A stretch of 64,000 nucleotides of DNA from Flavobacterium aestivum (GTDB lineage: Bacteria > Bacteroidota > Bacteroidia > Flavobacteriales > Flavobacteriaceae), in contig NZ_CP113977.2 in assembly GCF_026870175.2 (NCBI RefSeq), positions 3,472,001-3,536,000 on the forward strand, in the 5' to 3' direction. The translations under genes were made by a program, and so were the position numbers. Of this stretch, positions 36,222 through 45,419 are shown piece after piece; position 1 is the first letter of the stretch, and each line of letters opens with the position of its first letter. A model generated the notes under the pieces. The model did not search any database. It saw only the letters and a program-made list of their open reading frames with translations, and was not told where the DNA came from.

Positions 36222-37076
36222 TTATTCTTTAACCAAGTAAATTCCGTCCTCTTTTATCTCGATTAATTTTTCTTTGTATAAAGCACCAATAGCTTTTTTG
36301 AATGTCTTTTTACTCATTTTTAAGACCGTCTTGATGTCTTCAGGATGTGAGTTATCCGTTAATCGTAAAAATCCTCTACTAGCTCTCAATTCATCCAGAA
36401 TTTTTTCGGCATTTGGTTCAACATTTTGATAGCCTTGCATTTGTAAAGACACGTCAATTTTATTATCAGGTCTAATGTTTTTAATATAGCCACGCATGCG
36501 ATCTCCTGTACGAATAGAATCATCATACACCTCATCTTTATACAACAAACCTTTGTGTTTTTCGTTGATGATCACATTGATTCCTAATTCAGTTATATGA
36601 GAAACAATTAACTCTACTTCTTCACCTTTTTCAACAGTGAGATGGTCATTATTTAAAAATTGATTCAATTTACTTGATGCTACCAAACGATTGGTCTTTT
36701 TATCCATGTATAGATAAACCAAATAACGTTTTCCTTTCTCCATAGGACGCGCTTGTTCCTTAAACGGAACCAAAATATCCTTCTCCATTCCCCAATCCAT
36801 AAAAGCACCTATTTGATTGGTATAATTTACACGCAAAAGTGCAAATTCATTCAATAAGATATAAGGCTCCAGAGTTGTAGCAACCGGACGTTCTTCATGA
36901 TCCAAGTACACAAAGACAATAAGCTCCTCGCCTATTTCAAATTCATTGGGTACATATTTATTAGGTAAAAGTATATCGTGTTTCCCTTCTGGATCTTTTT
37001 CCGGGTTTCCTAAAAACAACCCCACTTTGGTATCACGCAATATAGTAAGCGTATTGTATTTTCCTATTTCAATCAT
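36222..37076 (-). CDS. cvfB: CvfB-like S1-domain RNA-binding protein
   Basis: A 284-residue cytosolic protein of the CvfB/YitL family. Three S1-like OB domains are followed by a C-terminal winged-helix (LRASRGFLRLTDNSHPEDIKTVLKMSKKTFKKAIGALYKEKLIEI). Domain landmarks are GAFMDWGMEKDILVPFKEQ, LGINVIINEKHKGLLYKDEVYD and GDRMRGYIKNIRPDNKIDVSLQ. Characterised homologues bind RNA and modulate expression of virulence or stress genes. A TACATTTG box lies at 37120-37127. DUF2853 and menD follow upstream on the same strand. Confidence 0.85.
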   Translation of the reverse strand: MIEIGKYNTLTILRDTKVGLFLGNPEKDPEGKHDILLPNKYVPNEFEIGEELIVFVYLDHEERPVATTLEPYILLNEFALLRVNYTNQIGAFMDWGMEKDILVPFKEQARPMEKGKRYLVYLYMDKKTNRLVASSKLNQFLNNDHLTVEKGEEVELIVSHITELGINVIINEKHKGLLYKDEVYDDSIRTGDRMRGYIKNIRPDNKIDVSLQMQGYQNVEPNAEKILDELRASRGFLRLTDNSHPEDIKTVLKMSKKTFKKAIGALYKEKLIEIKEDGIYLVKE

Positions 37077-37119
37077 TTTTATCGAGGTTCTAAGTTGCCG
37101 AGCAACTAAGTTTAAAATG

Positions 37120-37127
37120 CAAATGTA
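37120..37127 (-). promoter_or_regulatory. -7 box of the CvfB gene
   Basis: TACATTTG on the minus strand, about 43 bp before the ATG at 37076. Confidence 0.4.
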
Positions 37128-37169
37128 CGAAGTTTGAAAATGGGAATTAGAAAAACATTTCCAATAAAA

Positions 37170-37192
37170 AAAGCGCCCATATAAGGCGCTTT
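37170..37192 (-). terminator. Terminator of the DUF2853 gene
   Basis: AAAGCGCC (37170-37177) pairs with GGCGCTTT (37185-37192), loop 7 nt. On the minus strand it is followed by a U-run (37169 downward). Confidence 0.8.
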
Positions 37193-37210
37193 CATAATAG
37201 TAATGTTATT

Positions 37211-37552
37211 TTAATTGTACGCACTTTCACGTCCAAAATGCTTAGTCAGCAAATAATAGAAAACGGCTCTATATTTATTTCTATTTGACCTTCCGTATTG
37301 CTCTAGTACAGTATCAATTCCTTCCTTAAGAGCCGGGCCATCTGGCAAGCCTAACTTCTTAATTAAGAAATTTTTTTTAACAGTATCAATCTCCGATTTT
37401 TGAGTTCCGGCTATAATTGAGGAATCAGGGTTAAATATGGATGGACCACATCCAATAGTTACTTTTTTTAATAAATCCATTTCTGGATTAATCCCGCATT
37501 TTTCTTTCAAGTCGGCTGCATACTTTACAATTAATTCGTCTTTTGCGCTCAT
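37211..37552 (-). CDS. DUF2853 family protein
   Basis: A 113-residue cytosolic all-helical protein matching DUF2853: it starts MSAKDELIVKYAADLKEKCG and ends with NRNKYRAVFYYLLTKHFGRES, with GCGPSIFNPDSSIIAGT in the middle. Function unknown. A TAAATTTG word at 37594-37601 on the minus strand could be its promoter. It lies between cvfB and menD on the same strand, separated from cvfB by a terminator. Confidence 0.82.
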   Translation of the reverse strand: MSAKDELIVKYAADLKEKCGINPEMDLLKKVTIGCGPSIFNPDSSIIAGTQKSEIDTVKKNFLIKKLGLPDGPALKEGIDTVLEQYGRSNRNKYRAVFYYLLTKHFGRESAYN

Positions 37553-37725
37553 AAAAATATAATTAAGGGTTATTCATTCATTTATAACTACCTCAAATTT
37601 AATAATTTATTGAATACATGTACGATTTTTATTCACTTTTTTATTGTTAAATTTTTAATCAGCGTAATACAATTCGTTGATACTCTTAAATCATTACAAC
37701 AAACGCGTTGACATTGTTAATGCAA

Positions 37726-39387
37726 CTACGTCAGCTCCTTAAAATACTGCAATAAGACAACATTATTTTCTAATGTTGGAGTAAAAACTTCTAGAATACT
37801 TGGTTTTTCATTTTGATTGTATAATGAATCTAATTCTTTTGACAAGCTTGTTTCATCATTGGCAACAGCATAATCAAAGCCATACATTTTTGCTAAATGT
37901 TCTGCTGTCAAGCCATGAGACGTTTCGAAATAAGTATTAAAAACAGGTGTTTCTTCGTGTCCTGGCAAAATTCTAAAAATGCCTCCACCCCCATTATTTA
38001 TCAAAATAATTTTGAAATTTTTCGGAATATAACTGTTCCAAAGAGCATTACTGTCATATAAAAACCCGATGTCACCTGAAATGAAAACGGTTGGTTTTGT
38101 ACTGGCAAAAGCTGCACCAATGGCTGTTGATGTACTACCATCTATCCCACTGGTTCCTCTATTGCAATACACTTCGATAGATGGATCTATTGCTATTAAT
38201 TGAGCATAACGTATCGCCGAGCTATTACTTATTTGTAATTGGCATGATTTAGGCAAAGTAGAAATCACTTGATCAAAAACTTTAAAATCTGTAAAAGGAG
38301 TTTTAGACAAATAGATTTCGTGTTTTTCTTTTCGCAATGCTTTAACTGCATTCAGTTGAGAGAAATAATCACTTTCTATTCTTGAGGTCAAAGGCAAAAA
38401 GGCTTCGAAAAAAGTATTAGGGTCAGCCTCAAAATGCTGAGTCAAACAACCAAATGTATCATAGGCTCTCAATGTGTCGATATGCCAATGGTGTTCTGGT
38501 TTGTATTTTCTCAAAAAGGCTTTAATACGTTTAGAGACTACCATTCCGCCAAAAGTGATTAAGATTTCTGGGCGATATGCTTCAAAATCTTCTGCCGTAA
38601 AAGGTGTAATGATTGTATCTATATTGCTTATAAAACTTTGATGATGCAAATTTGAAGTGTTTTCGGTCATCACTACAATCGATTCATCATTAGCAAAGCT
38701 TTCAATAACCTTTTTAGAAATTGAATTGGGTTCGTTTACTCCAATAAGTATTAATTTTCGGCTAGCATTGTTCCAAAGATTAGCATATTGCTGCAACTCT
38801 TTAGTCTCTATTGCCTGTTGCTCTTTTGCGGAAGCGAAAACTGTACTATTAACACTTAGCTCCGAAACCGTTTCGTACAAAGGCTCTTCAAAAGGAGCAT
38901 TGATATGCGTTGGTCCTTTTTTATCAATAGCAGTATTAATGGCTTCATTTATTTTTCGATCGTTTTCCTCCGAAACCTCTTCAACCAAATTAGCATTGTA
39001 CAAAGAATGATTTGCGAATACATTTTCCTGACGAATGGTTTGCCCATCGCCAATGTCTATCTTACTTTGTGGTCGATCCGCCGATATAACAATTAACGGA
39101 ATCTGACTGTAAAATGCCTCTGCAATTGCAGGATAATAGTTTAATAAAGCCGAACCTGAGGTACAAACAAGCACTGTAGGCTTCTGGGTTTGCTGAGCTA
39201 TTCCCAAAGCAAAAAAAGCAGCTGCACGTTCATCAGCAATACTGTAACATTGAAAAGCGGGATTGCTTGCAAAACCTATCGTTAAGGGTGCATTTCTTGA
39301 ACCTGGAGATATAATAATGTTAGTGATTCCTTTGGCTAAAAAAATTTGGAGTATACTTTGAGCTAGTGGTATTTTGGGGTAAATCAT
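37726..39387 (-). CDS. menD: SEPHCHC synthase
   Basis: A 553-residue thiamine-diphosphate enzyme that joins 2-oxoglutarate to isochorismate in the first committed menaquinone step. The N-terminal domain has NIIISPGSRNAPLTIGF and KPTVLVCTSGSALLNYYPAI, followed by IVISADRP. The C-terminal ThDP/Mg domain has NRGTSGIDGSTSTAIGAA, ISGDIGFLYDSNALWN and INNGGGGIFRILPG. Length is normal (about 550). A TAACTTTG box is 71 bp upstream. It is about 5.5 kb from menB on the same strand, with a plus-strand block and the cvfB/DUF2853 genes between. Confidence 0.93.
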   Translation of the reverse strand: MIYPKIPLAQSILQIFLAKGITNIIISPGSRNAPLTIGFASNPAFQCYSIADERAAAFFALGIAQQTQKPTVLVCTSGSALLNYYPAIAEAFYSQIPLIVISADRPQSKIDIGDGQTIRQENVFANHSLYNANLVEEVSEENDRKINEAINTAIDKKGPTHINAPFEEPLYETVSELSVNSTVFASAKEQQAIETKELQQYANLWNNASRKLILIGVNEPNSISKKVIESFANDESIVVMTENTSNLHHQSFISNIDTIITPFTAEDFEAYRPEILITFGGMVVSKRIKAFLRKYKPEHHWHIDTLRAYDTFGCLTQHFEADPNTFFEAFLPLTSRIESDYFSQLNAVKALRKEKHEIYLSKTPFTDFKVFDQVISTLPKSCQLQISNSSAIRYAQLIAIDPSIEVYCNRGTSGIDGSTSTAIGAAFASTKPTVFISGDIGFLYDSNALWNSYIPKNFKIILINNGGGGIFRILPGHEETPVFNTYFETSHGLTAEHLAKMYGFDYAVANDETSLSKELDSLYNQNEKPSILEVFTPTLENNVVLLQYFKELT

Positions 39388-39457
39388 TTAAAAAGTTTAG
39401 AAAGTTTAGAAAAATTTAGAAAGTTTAGTACCAAACAAACTTCTAAAAACTGTTTTG

Positions 39458-39465
39458 CAAAGTTA
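39458..39465 (-). promoter_or_regulatory. -7 box of menD
   Basis: TAACTTTG on the minus strand, with a leader of about 65 nt. The leader contains short GTTTAGAAA repeats (39395-39430). Confidence 0.4.
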
Positions 39466-39508
39466 CAAAGTTGCCAAAGCTTTTCCTTTCATTTGAGTCT
39501 ATTTTTCT

Positions 39509-39516
39509 TAATTTTG
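39509..39516 (+). promoter_or_regulatory. -7 box of the GNAT gene
   Basis: TAATTTTG, 19 bp before the ATG at 39536; divergent from the menD promoter. Confidence 0.4.
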
Positions 39517-39535
39517 AAGAACAAATATTTACTTC

Positions 39536-40033
39536 ATGCAAATCACATTAAGATCTTATCAAACAGAGGATACGCAAGCAATATTAGATATTATCAATTA
39601 TAATATTCTAAACTCAACTGCCTTATATGATTACAATATTCGAAATTACGAACAACAAAAAACTATACTAGAAGAGAAAATCAACAAGAACTTCCCTGTT
39701 ATTGTTGCTATAGAAGATGATAAGGTCGTCGGGTTTGGTATGTATAGTGAATTCCGATTTAGAGAAGCTTATAAATATACCGTAGAACATTCTGTTTATG
39801 TAGATAATACCCATCACGGAAAAGGCATTGGAAAACTTCTGCTTCAAAAATTGATTCAATTGGCAAAAGAGCAAAAACTCCACACCATGATTGCCGTTAT
39901 CGATGCCGAGAATCAAAGCAGTATTGAGTTTCATGAGAAATTTGGATTTAAAACGGTTGGCATTATCAAAGAATCCGGTTATAAGTTCGATCGCTGGCTG
40001 CATTCCGTATTTATGCAATTGATATTGGAGTAA
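39536..40033 (+). CDS. GNAT N-acetyltransferase (phosphinothricin acetyltransferase-like)
   Basis: A 165-residue GNAT. Starts MQITLRSYQTEDTQAILDIINYNI, has the substrate-side FRFREAYKYTVEHSVYVD strand and the acetyl-CoA loop HHGKGIGKLLLQKLI, and ends with the helix/strand NQSSIEFHEKFGFKTVG. This pattern fits the PAT/YncA branch, which acetylates methionine sulfoximine or related amino compounds. The precise substrate is unknown. It is single, divergent from menD and followed by the Dus gene 121 bp later. Confidence 0.85.
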   Translation: MQITLRSYQTEDTQAILDIINYNILNSTALYDYNIRNYEQQKTILEEKINKNFPVIVAIEDDKVVGFGMYSEFRFREAYKYTVEHSVYVDNTHHGKGIGKLLLQKLIQLAKEQKLHTMIAVIDAENQSSIEFHEKFGFKTVGIIKESGYKFDRWLHSVFMQLILE

Positions 40034-40130
40034 TATCTTTAAACATAGATTTTATAAATTAATCTGAATCAAACTTCATAATTGTTCTAGAATAAAACGC
40101 AGTCTAAAATCATAACCGCATAAAGAATTG

Positions 40131-40138
40131 TATCTTTG
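40131..40138 (+). promoter_or_regulatory. -7 box of the Dus gene
   Basis: TATCTTTG, 16 bp before ATG 40155. It overlaps the in-frame TTG that could otherwise be taken as a start (40128). Confidence 0.5.
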
Positions 40139-40154
40139 CACTTTTACAAATATT

Positions 40155-41102
40155 ATGAGTTTTACATTGCTTTCTTCTCCCTTACAAGGATTTACCGATT
40201 TTCGTTTTCGAAATGCCATCAATAAATATTTTGGTGGGATTGACACCTATTATTCTCCATACATCCGCTTGAACGGAAAGTTAGTCATAAAATCATCTTA
40301 CGAACGAGACTTGCTTCCAGAAAACAATGTTGGTCTGGAAGTAATTCCGCAAATTATAACCAATGATGCCGATGAGTTTTTGTTTGTCGCCAAATATGTT
40401 CAAGAACTAGGCTATAAAGAATTAAACTGGAATTTAGGCTGTCCGTATCCTATGGTTACCAAATCTGGCATGGGATCAGGACTCATCAGTAATACCGAAA
40501 GAATCAATCACATTCTTGACCGTGCACACTCAGAAACTGACATTATAGTCTCTATGAAAATGCGTCTGGGTTATGATACTACTGAAGAAATTCTGGATGT
40601 TTTACCCATTTTAGACAACTACCCTATTAAGAATATTGCCATTCATGCCCGTATTGGGAAACAACTATACAAAGGAGGCGTACATCTGGATGCGTTTCAA
40701 CAATGTATTGACAATACCAAGCACAAACTGTATTATAACGGTGATATTACTTCGGTAGCTAAATTTCAGGAAATGCAGCAACGTTTTCCTAGTATTGACC
40801 ATTGGATGATCGGTAGAGGATTAATTGCCGATCCTTTTTTACCGAGTATGATAAAAAACAACGCTACTGAATACCCTAAAAACAAAATGGAATTATTCAG
40901 TGCTTTTCATGACACTCTTTATGAAGGTTACAGTGAGTCATTATCCGGACAAGCACATATATTACTCAAAATGCATCATTTATGGGAGTATTTTTCGGTT
41001 ATCTTTTCTAATCCCCATAAAGTCCATAAAAACATTAAAAAAGCCAAAAGCATCAAAAATTACGAGGCTACTGTTAAAGAAGTTATTGCTAAAGAAAAAT
41101 AA
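40155..41102 (+). CDS. tRNA-dihydrouridine synthase
   Basis: A 315-residue FMN enzyme that reduces uridine in tRNA. Visible: LSSPLQGFTDFRFRN (FMN phosphate side), the catalytic Cys in LNWNLGCPYPMVTKSGMGSGLI, KMRLGYD, IHARIGKQLYKGG and GRGLIADPF. The short C-terminal helical domain is tRNA-binding. The compact length (about 315) fits the DusC-like group, though the target uridine cannot be told. I start at ATG 40155 because the promoter box lies over the longer alternative. Ends at a bidirectional terminator. Confidence 0.9.
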   Translation: MSFTLLSSPLQGFTDFRFRNAINKYFGGIDTYYSPYIRLNGKLVIKSSYERDLLPENNVGLEVIPQIITNDADEFLFVAKYVQELGYKELNWNLGCPYPMVTKSGMGSGLISNTERINHILDRAHSETDIIVSMKMRLGYDTTEEILDVLPILDNYPIKNIAIHARIGKQLYKGGVHLDAFQQCIDNTKHKLYYNGDITSVAKFQEMQQRFPSIDHWMIGRGLIADPFLPSMIKNNATEYPKNKMELFSAFHDTLYEGYSESLSGQAHILLKMHHLWEYFSVIFSNPHKVHKNIKKAKSIKNYEATVKEVIAKEK

Positions 41103-41145
41103 TAGAATTAAGTAGTTAACTTTTTTCTGGATTAGACTAAAACAA

Positions 41146-41182
41146 AAAAATCCCAATCTTTATTAAACAGATTGGGATTTTT
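41146..41182. terminator. Bidirectional terminator between Dus and dsbD genes
   Basis: AAAAATCCCAATCT (41146-41159) pairs perfectly with 41169-41182, a 14-bp stem with a 9-nt loop. Its core ATCCCAATC is identical to that of the hairpin at 20841. Confidence 0.85.
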
Positions 41183-41186
41183 GCTT

Positions 41187-43214
41187 TTACTTTTTGAATT
41201 TTGAAATTCCTTCTTTTAACCATGCTTCATATTCCTCAACGGACACATAACTTATTGTAGGTTGTTTTTCATTAAGATTATTTCCTTGTAAATCTGTTAA
41301 AACATACAAAGGCTGTGTATTGGTATTGTATTTTGTAATCATAAAATCTGTCCACTTATCACCAATTGTTTCAATTTCGGCTCCAGTAGATTTAGAGATA
41401 AATTGTTCACTTTTTGGTAATTCTCTTTTATCATCCACATACAGTGAAATTAATACTACTTCATTTTTAAGAATTGGAAGTATCATTTCATCAGACCAAA
41501 CGTTATTTTCCATTTTTCTGCAATTCACACAAGCATGTCCTGTAAAATCAAGCATTATAGGTTTGTTTACCATTTTGGCATAAGCTAATCCTTTGTCATA
41601 ATCATCAAAAGAAACAATTTGATGTGGTCCAAATTTAGCACCATCAGGCAAAACTGTAGTCGATGCATTTCCTGTAACGGAACTACCAACCCCAAGTGGA
41701 CTTTCACTATACTCCATTGGAGGTGGAAAAGCACTTATCAATTTAAGTGGTGCTCCCCAAAGACCCGGTATCAAATAAATGGTAAATGATAAAACAAGTA
41801 AGCCTAAAGACAATCTCCCCACTGAAATATGCATCAATGGACTATCGTGTGGCAAGGTAATTTTTCCAAATAAATAAAAAGCCAATGTTCCAAAAATAGC
41901 AATCCAAATTACCAAAAACACTTCTCTTTCCAATAAATGCAATTGTAAAACCAAATCTGCATTAGATAAAAATTTGAAGGCCAAGGCTAATTCCAAAAAC
42001 CCTAAAACAACTTTTACGGTATTCAACCATCCTCCTGATTTAGGTAAAGAGTTCAACCAACCCGGGAACATCGCAAAAAGCATAAAAGGCAAAGCTAGTG
42101 CCAATGAAAAACCAAGCATCCCAATTATAGGTGCAATTCCACCTTTGGAAGCTGCATCTACTAAAAGTGTCCCTACTATAGGTCCTGTGCAAGAGAACGA
42201 AACAATAGCAAGCGCTAATGCCATAAATAATATCCCAATAATTCCGCCTCTATCGGCCTGACTGTCTACTTTATTCGCCCAGGAATTAGGCAACATAATC
42301 TCAAATGCACCAAGAAATGAAGTTGCAAATACGATTAATAGAATAAAGAATATAATATTGAACCAAACATTGGTTGACAAGGCATTGAGTGCATCGGCGC
42401 CAAAAATCCAAGTAACCAGAAATCCTAATAGTACATAAATTAGAATAATAGAAACTCCATAAATAATAGCGTTTTTAATTCCGGCAGCTTTGGTTTTACT
42501 CTGCTTTGTAAAAAAACTCACTGTCATAGGAATCATAGGAAATACACAAGGTGTCAACAAGGCTGCAAATCCAGAGAAAAAAGCAATAAAGAAAATTGAC
42601 CATAATCCTATTTGCGAAGCGGGTTTTGGTTGCTCAACTGTCTTTTTATCAATAGGTGCAACACTTTCTTTTGCTGTAACAGTAAAAGTGTTTGTAGTAT
42701 CTACTTTGGCAGTATCCAATTTAACAGGAGCAACCGTAGTTGGTGCTGTAACAGCAGTCACTTCTGTTCCCGGTATTTTGAACGTGAATTTCTTTTCTAA
42801 ATTAATACACACTTCTTTACATATCTGGTAATTCAATTCGGCTTGAATAGAAGTGATTTTTGGATTTATAAGGGTTATTTCTTGTTGAATTTGGGCTTTA
42901 TCGTGAAAGAAAATTTCGTTTACACCAAAAATATCATTAAAAGCGGTTGTTGTTTTACTTTCTTTGGCTTTACCTACCAAATTAAAATTCCCTTTTTGAT
43001 CTTTAAAAACAATTTCTAGAGCCAGTGGTCCTCCATCTGGTGTAAACTGTGAATATAAATGCCAATCTTTTTCGATTACTGCATTAAAGGTTAGAATATA
43101 ATTGTTTTCAGATTTCTTTTCAATTGTAGTTGTCCATTTTGCAGGATCTAGAACCTGAGCATTCCCTTTTGCGAAAGCCAAAAAAGCAAGCAGTATAAAA
43201 AGTGTTTTTTTCAT
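41187..43214 (-). CDS. dsbD: Thiol:disulfide interchange protein DsbD
   Basis: A 675-residue membrane electron carrier moving reducing power from cytosolic thioredoxin to the periplasm. Three parts: signal peptide (MKKTLFILLAFLAFAKGNAQ) and nDsbD domain with Cys pair YQICKEVCINL; an eight-helix core (about 205-510) with LLTPCVFPMIPM and SFSCTGPIVG holding the membrane Cys pair; and a C-terminal thioredoxin domain with HACVNCRKMENNVW (CxxC). Start at ATG 43214; an ATG three codons earlier (43223) abuts the tilS stop. In operon with tilS. It may supply electrons for cytochrome c maturation with CcsBA elsewhere in the window. Confidence 0.92.
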   Translation of the reverse strand: MKKTLFILLAFLAFAKGNAQVLDPAKWTTTIEKKSENNYILTFNAVIEKDWHLYSQFTPDGGPLALEIVFKDQKGNFNLVGKAKESKTTTAFNDIFGVNEIFFHDKAQIQQEITLINPKITSIQAELNYQICKEVCINLEKKFTFKIPGTEVTAVTAPTTVAPVKLDTAKVDTTNTFTVTAKESVAPIDKKTVEQPKPASQIGLWSIFFIAFFSGFAALLTPCVFPMIPMTVSFFTKQSKTKAAGIKNAIIYGVSIILIYVLLGFLVTWIFGADALNALSTNVWFNIIFFILLIVFATSFLGAFEIMLPNSWANKVDSQADRGGIIGILFMALALAIVSFSCTGPIVGTLLVDAASKGGIAPIIGMLGFSLALALPFMLFAMFPGWLNSLPKSGGWLNTVKVVLGFLELALAFKFLSNADLVLQLHLLEREVFLVIWIAIFGTLAFYLFGKITLPHDSPLMHISVGRLSLGLLVLSFTIYLIPGLWGAPLKLISAFPPPMEYSESPLGVGSSVTGNASTTVLPDGAKFGPHQIVSFDDYDKGLAYAKMVNKPIMLDFTGHACVNCRKMENNVWSDEMILPILKNEVVLISLYVDDKRELPKSEQFISKSTGAEIETIGDKWTDFMITKYNTNTQPLYVLTDLQGNNLNEKQPTISYVSVEEYEAWLKEGISKFKK

Positions 43215-43223
43215 TATTAACAT

Positions 43224-44534
43224 CTAAATTAATTCTATTTTAAGTATATTTTTTGTTGTGTTACTTGTTCTGAATCGGTTGTCAGCTCTTATGCCAATTA
43301 CCCAAACAATTTGATCGTTTGAGCATAAAAGCCAGGTATTTTCTTTCTCTATTAATGATAATTTTTCATCTTTAAAAAGTTTGCTCACCTTCTTTGATTT
43401 TCCATCCATCCCAAATGGCGTAAAAACATCTCCGGTTTTCCACTTGCGTAAAACCAATGGAAAATCCAATTGATCCTCATCAACAAATATAGTTCTATTT
43501 GAAGCAACCGAAAGGTCGGCTACTTTACAAAAAGTCATATTTAAGGGAATCTTAACTTCTGTTTGGTTTTTATTAATAAGAAATTCTTCCTGCTTTTCCG
43601 AATAATCTATGGGAAACAAAATCAGGGAATCCCTGTCTTTCAATAAGCGGAAATCTGCAGCAAAAACCTGCTTTCCTGATTGACTTTCTACCAAATCATA
43701 AATATCATTCCAAGCGGTAAAGCCAAATTCTTTTAGCCATTGGTACAAATACGATTGATAATTGGGTAATCTCAACAATTGATTTAAATCAAAATGAATT
43801 TGATCCTCTACCTCTCGGGCCACTTGCTGATATACCATAATAGCTGCATCTTCGACCATTCCCAACGATTGCTGTAAATAACTTTCGGTTTTCAAAAATG
43901 AAGTCATAAAATTAGGATTCAATTCCTTCAAAATAGGAATCAAATGATGTCTAATTTTGTTTCTCACATATTTATCCGATGCATTGCTACTGTCTTCTCT
44001 CCATTCAATGTCCTGCTCTTTGGCATAATTATCAATTTCATGGCGAGATAAAAACAGTAAAGGCCTAACTATTTTATCATTTTGCTCAGGAATACCAGTC
44101 AGTCCTTCAAGTCCTGTTCCTCTGGTTAGGTTAATTAGAAACGTTTCCAGATTATCATCGGCATGATGTGCCGTTAGGATATAATCATAATTTTCTATTT
44201 CCAACAATTCGTAAAACCAATTGTATCTTAGTTCTCTCGCAGCAACTTGAGTCGATAATCTATAATCATTGGCAAAAGCCTCAGTATCAAATTGGGTTAC
44301 AAAAATTGGAATTGCATTAACCTCAGCATAATCTTGTATGAATTTTTGATCTCCAAAGCTTTCTACTCCCCGAAGCTGAAAATTACAATGAGCTATGGCA
44401 ATATCATAGTGCAACTCCCTAAATAAATGTAATAAAACCATACTATCCAGACCACCACTTACGGCAAGAAGTAGCTTTTTATGCTTTAAAAAAGGCATTT
44501 CCTTTTCGATATGATTTTGGAGTGATTTTTTCAT
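43224..44534 (-). CDS. tilS: tRNA(Ile)-lysidine synthetase
   Basis: A 436-residue N-type ATP pyrophosphatase that converts C34 of tRNA-Ile(CAU) to lysidine. The PP-loop is LLLAVSGGLDSMVLLHLF; YILTAHHADDNLETFLINLTRGTGLEGLTGIP and WREDSSNASDKYVRNKIRHHLIPIL are TilS signatures. The C-terminal substrate-binding domain includes VLRKWKTGDVFTPFGMDGKSKKVSKLFKDEKL. Essential in most bacteria. Its TAG stop is directly followed by a possible dsbD ATG. A TATTTTTG box sits only 4 nt from the ATG, suggesting a leaderless mRNA. Confidence 0.94.
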   Translation of the reverse strand: MKKSLQNHIEKEMPFLKHKKLLLAVSGGLDSMVLLHLFRELHYDIAIAHCNFQLRGVESFGDQKFIQDYAEVNAIPIFVTQFDTEAFANDYRLSTQVAARELRYNWFYELLEIENYDYILTAHHADDNLETFLINLTRGTGLEGLTGIPEQNDKIVRPLLFLSRHEIDNYAKEQDIEWREDSSNASDKYVRNKIRHHLIPILKELNPNFMTSFLKTESYLQQSLGMVEDAAIMVYQQVAREVEDQIHFDLNQLLRLPNYQSYLYQWLKEFGFTAWNDIYDLVESQSGKQVFAADFRLLKDRDSLILFPIDYSEKQEEFLINKNQTEVKIPLNMTFCKVADLSVASNRTIFVDEDQLDFPLVLRKWKTGDVFTPFGMDGKSKKVSKLFKDEKLSLIEKENTWLLCSNDQIVWVIGIRADNRFRTSNTTKNILKIELI

Positions 44535-44538
44535 TTAT

Positions 44539-44546
44539 CAAAAATA
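44539..44546 (-). promoter_or_regulatory. -7 box almost touching the tilS ATG
   Basis: TATTTTTG on the minus strand, then ATAA and the ATG at 44534. The transcription start should fall at or next to the start codon. Confidence 0.5.
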
Positions 44547-44680
44547 CTGATTATTATTTAATCCTATTACTCATGAGGATCTGGTCTTGAATAACACTTT
44601 TCTACCTTCACAAAACAGCGCTCTAAATCAAATACTTAGATTTTTCAGATTCAGAAACTAAAATTGAATTATTAAAATCA

Positions 44681-44715
44681 CAAAAAAAGAGTTTGACAAG
44701 CAAACTCTTTTTTTG
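44681..44715 (-). terminator. Terminator of the glutathione peroxidase gene
   Basis: CAAAAAAAGAGTTTG (44681-44695) pairs perfectly with 44701-44715 over 15 bp, loop ACAAG. It can work in both directions. Confidence 0.85.
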
Positions 44716-44732
44716 TGAATGATTTTATAAAA

Positions 44733-45278
44733 CTATGCTTTAATCCATTTTACCACTTCAGGGTCTGTTGGTAAAGTTTTTGGAGAAATTACTTTTTCTA
44801 ATTCACCTTTTTCATTGATAAGGTATTTTTGAAAATTCCATTGCACCTCTGAATCCTGTAAACCGTTTTTAGACTTTTGTGTCAAGAACTGATAAACAGC
44901 ACACATATCGTCTCCTTTTACTGAAACCTTATCCATCATTGGGAACGTAACTCCGTAATTCATTTTACAGAAAGTTGCAATTTCTTCATTGGTTCCAGGC
45001 TCTTGTGAAGCAAAATTATTGGCTGGAAAACCTATAATCACAAATCCTTTGGCTGAATATTCATTATACAAAGCCTCTAAATCTTTATATTGAGGAGTCA
45101 ATCCACATTTTGAAGCGGTATTGACAATCATTACTTTTTTACCTTTTAGTGTGGCAAAATCAAAAGTCTTACCGTATAAGTCTTCTACTTTGAATTGATA
45201 GATATTTTGTTTCACTTGTGCTTGAATTTGGATATTAAAAAGGAACATTGCGAAGATCGCTACTACTATTTTTTTCAT
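44733..45278 (-). CDS. Exported glutathione peroxidase family protein
   Basis: A 181-residue thioredoxin-fold peroxidase with signal peptide MKKIVVAIFAMFLFNIQIQAQ. The catalytic tetrad is visible: Cys in NTASKCGLTPQY, Gln in NNFASQEPGTNEE, and Trp/Asn in VQWNFQKYLI. The peroxidatic residue is Cys rather than selenocysteine, so it probably uses thioredoxin-type reductants to destroy peroxides. Export places it in the periplasm, where DsbD (same region) could recycle it; this link is inference. The structured RNA candidate lies upstream on the same strand. Confidence 0.9.
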   Translation of the reverse strand: MKKIVVAIFAMFLFNIQIQAQVKQNIYQFKVEDLYGKTFDFATLKGKKVMIVNTASKCGLTPQYKDLEALYNEYSAKGFVIIGFPANNFASQEPGTNEEIATFCKMNYGVTFPMMDKVSVKGDDMCAVYQFLTQKSKNGLQDSEVQWNFQKYLINEKGELEKVISPKTLPTDPEVVKWIKA

Positions 45279-45419
45279 ACGTTTAATTTTTTATATAAAA
45301 TTAGGACAAATAGCAGTTCCTGAAAAATTTATTTAGGTTAAACAGAAGTTAAAAAAAGAACTCTGCCTTCATAAACTAAACTTATATACCACTCCAACTT
45401 TAAAAAACAGGATTATACA

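Noticed and set aside
39389..39435. Short GTTTAGAAA repeats as a possible CRISPR-like array
   Set aside because: Units are about 10 bp, degenerate and without spacers; simple low-complexity sequence in the menD leader.
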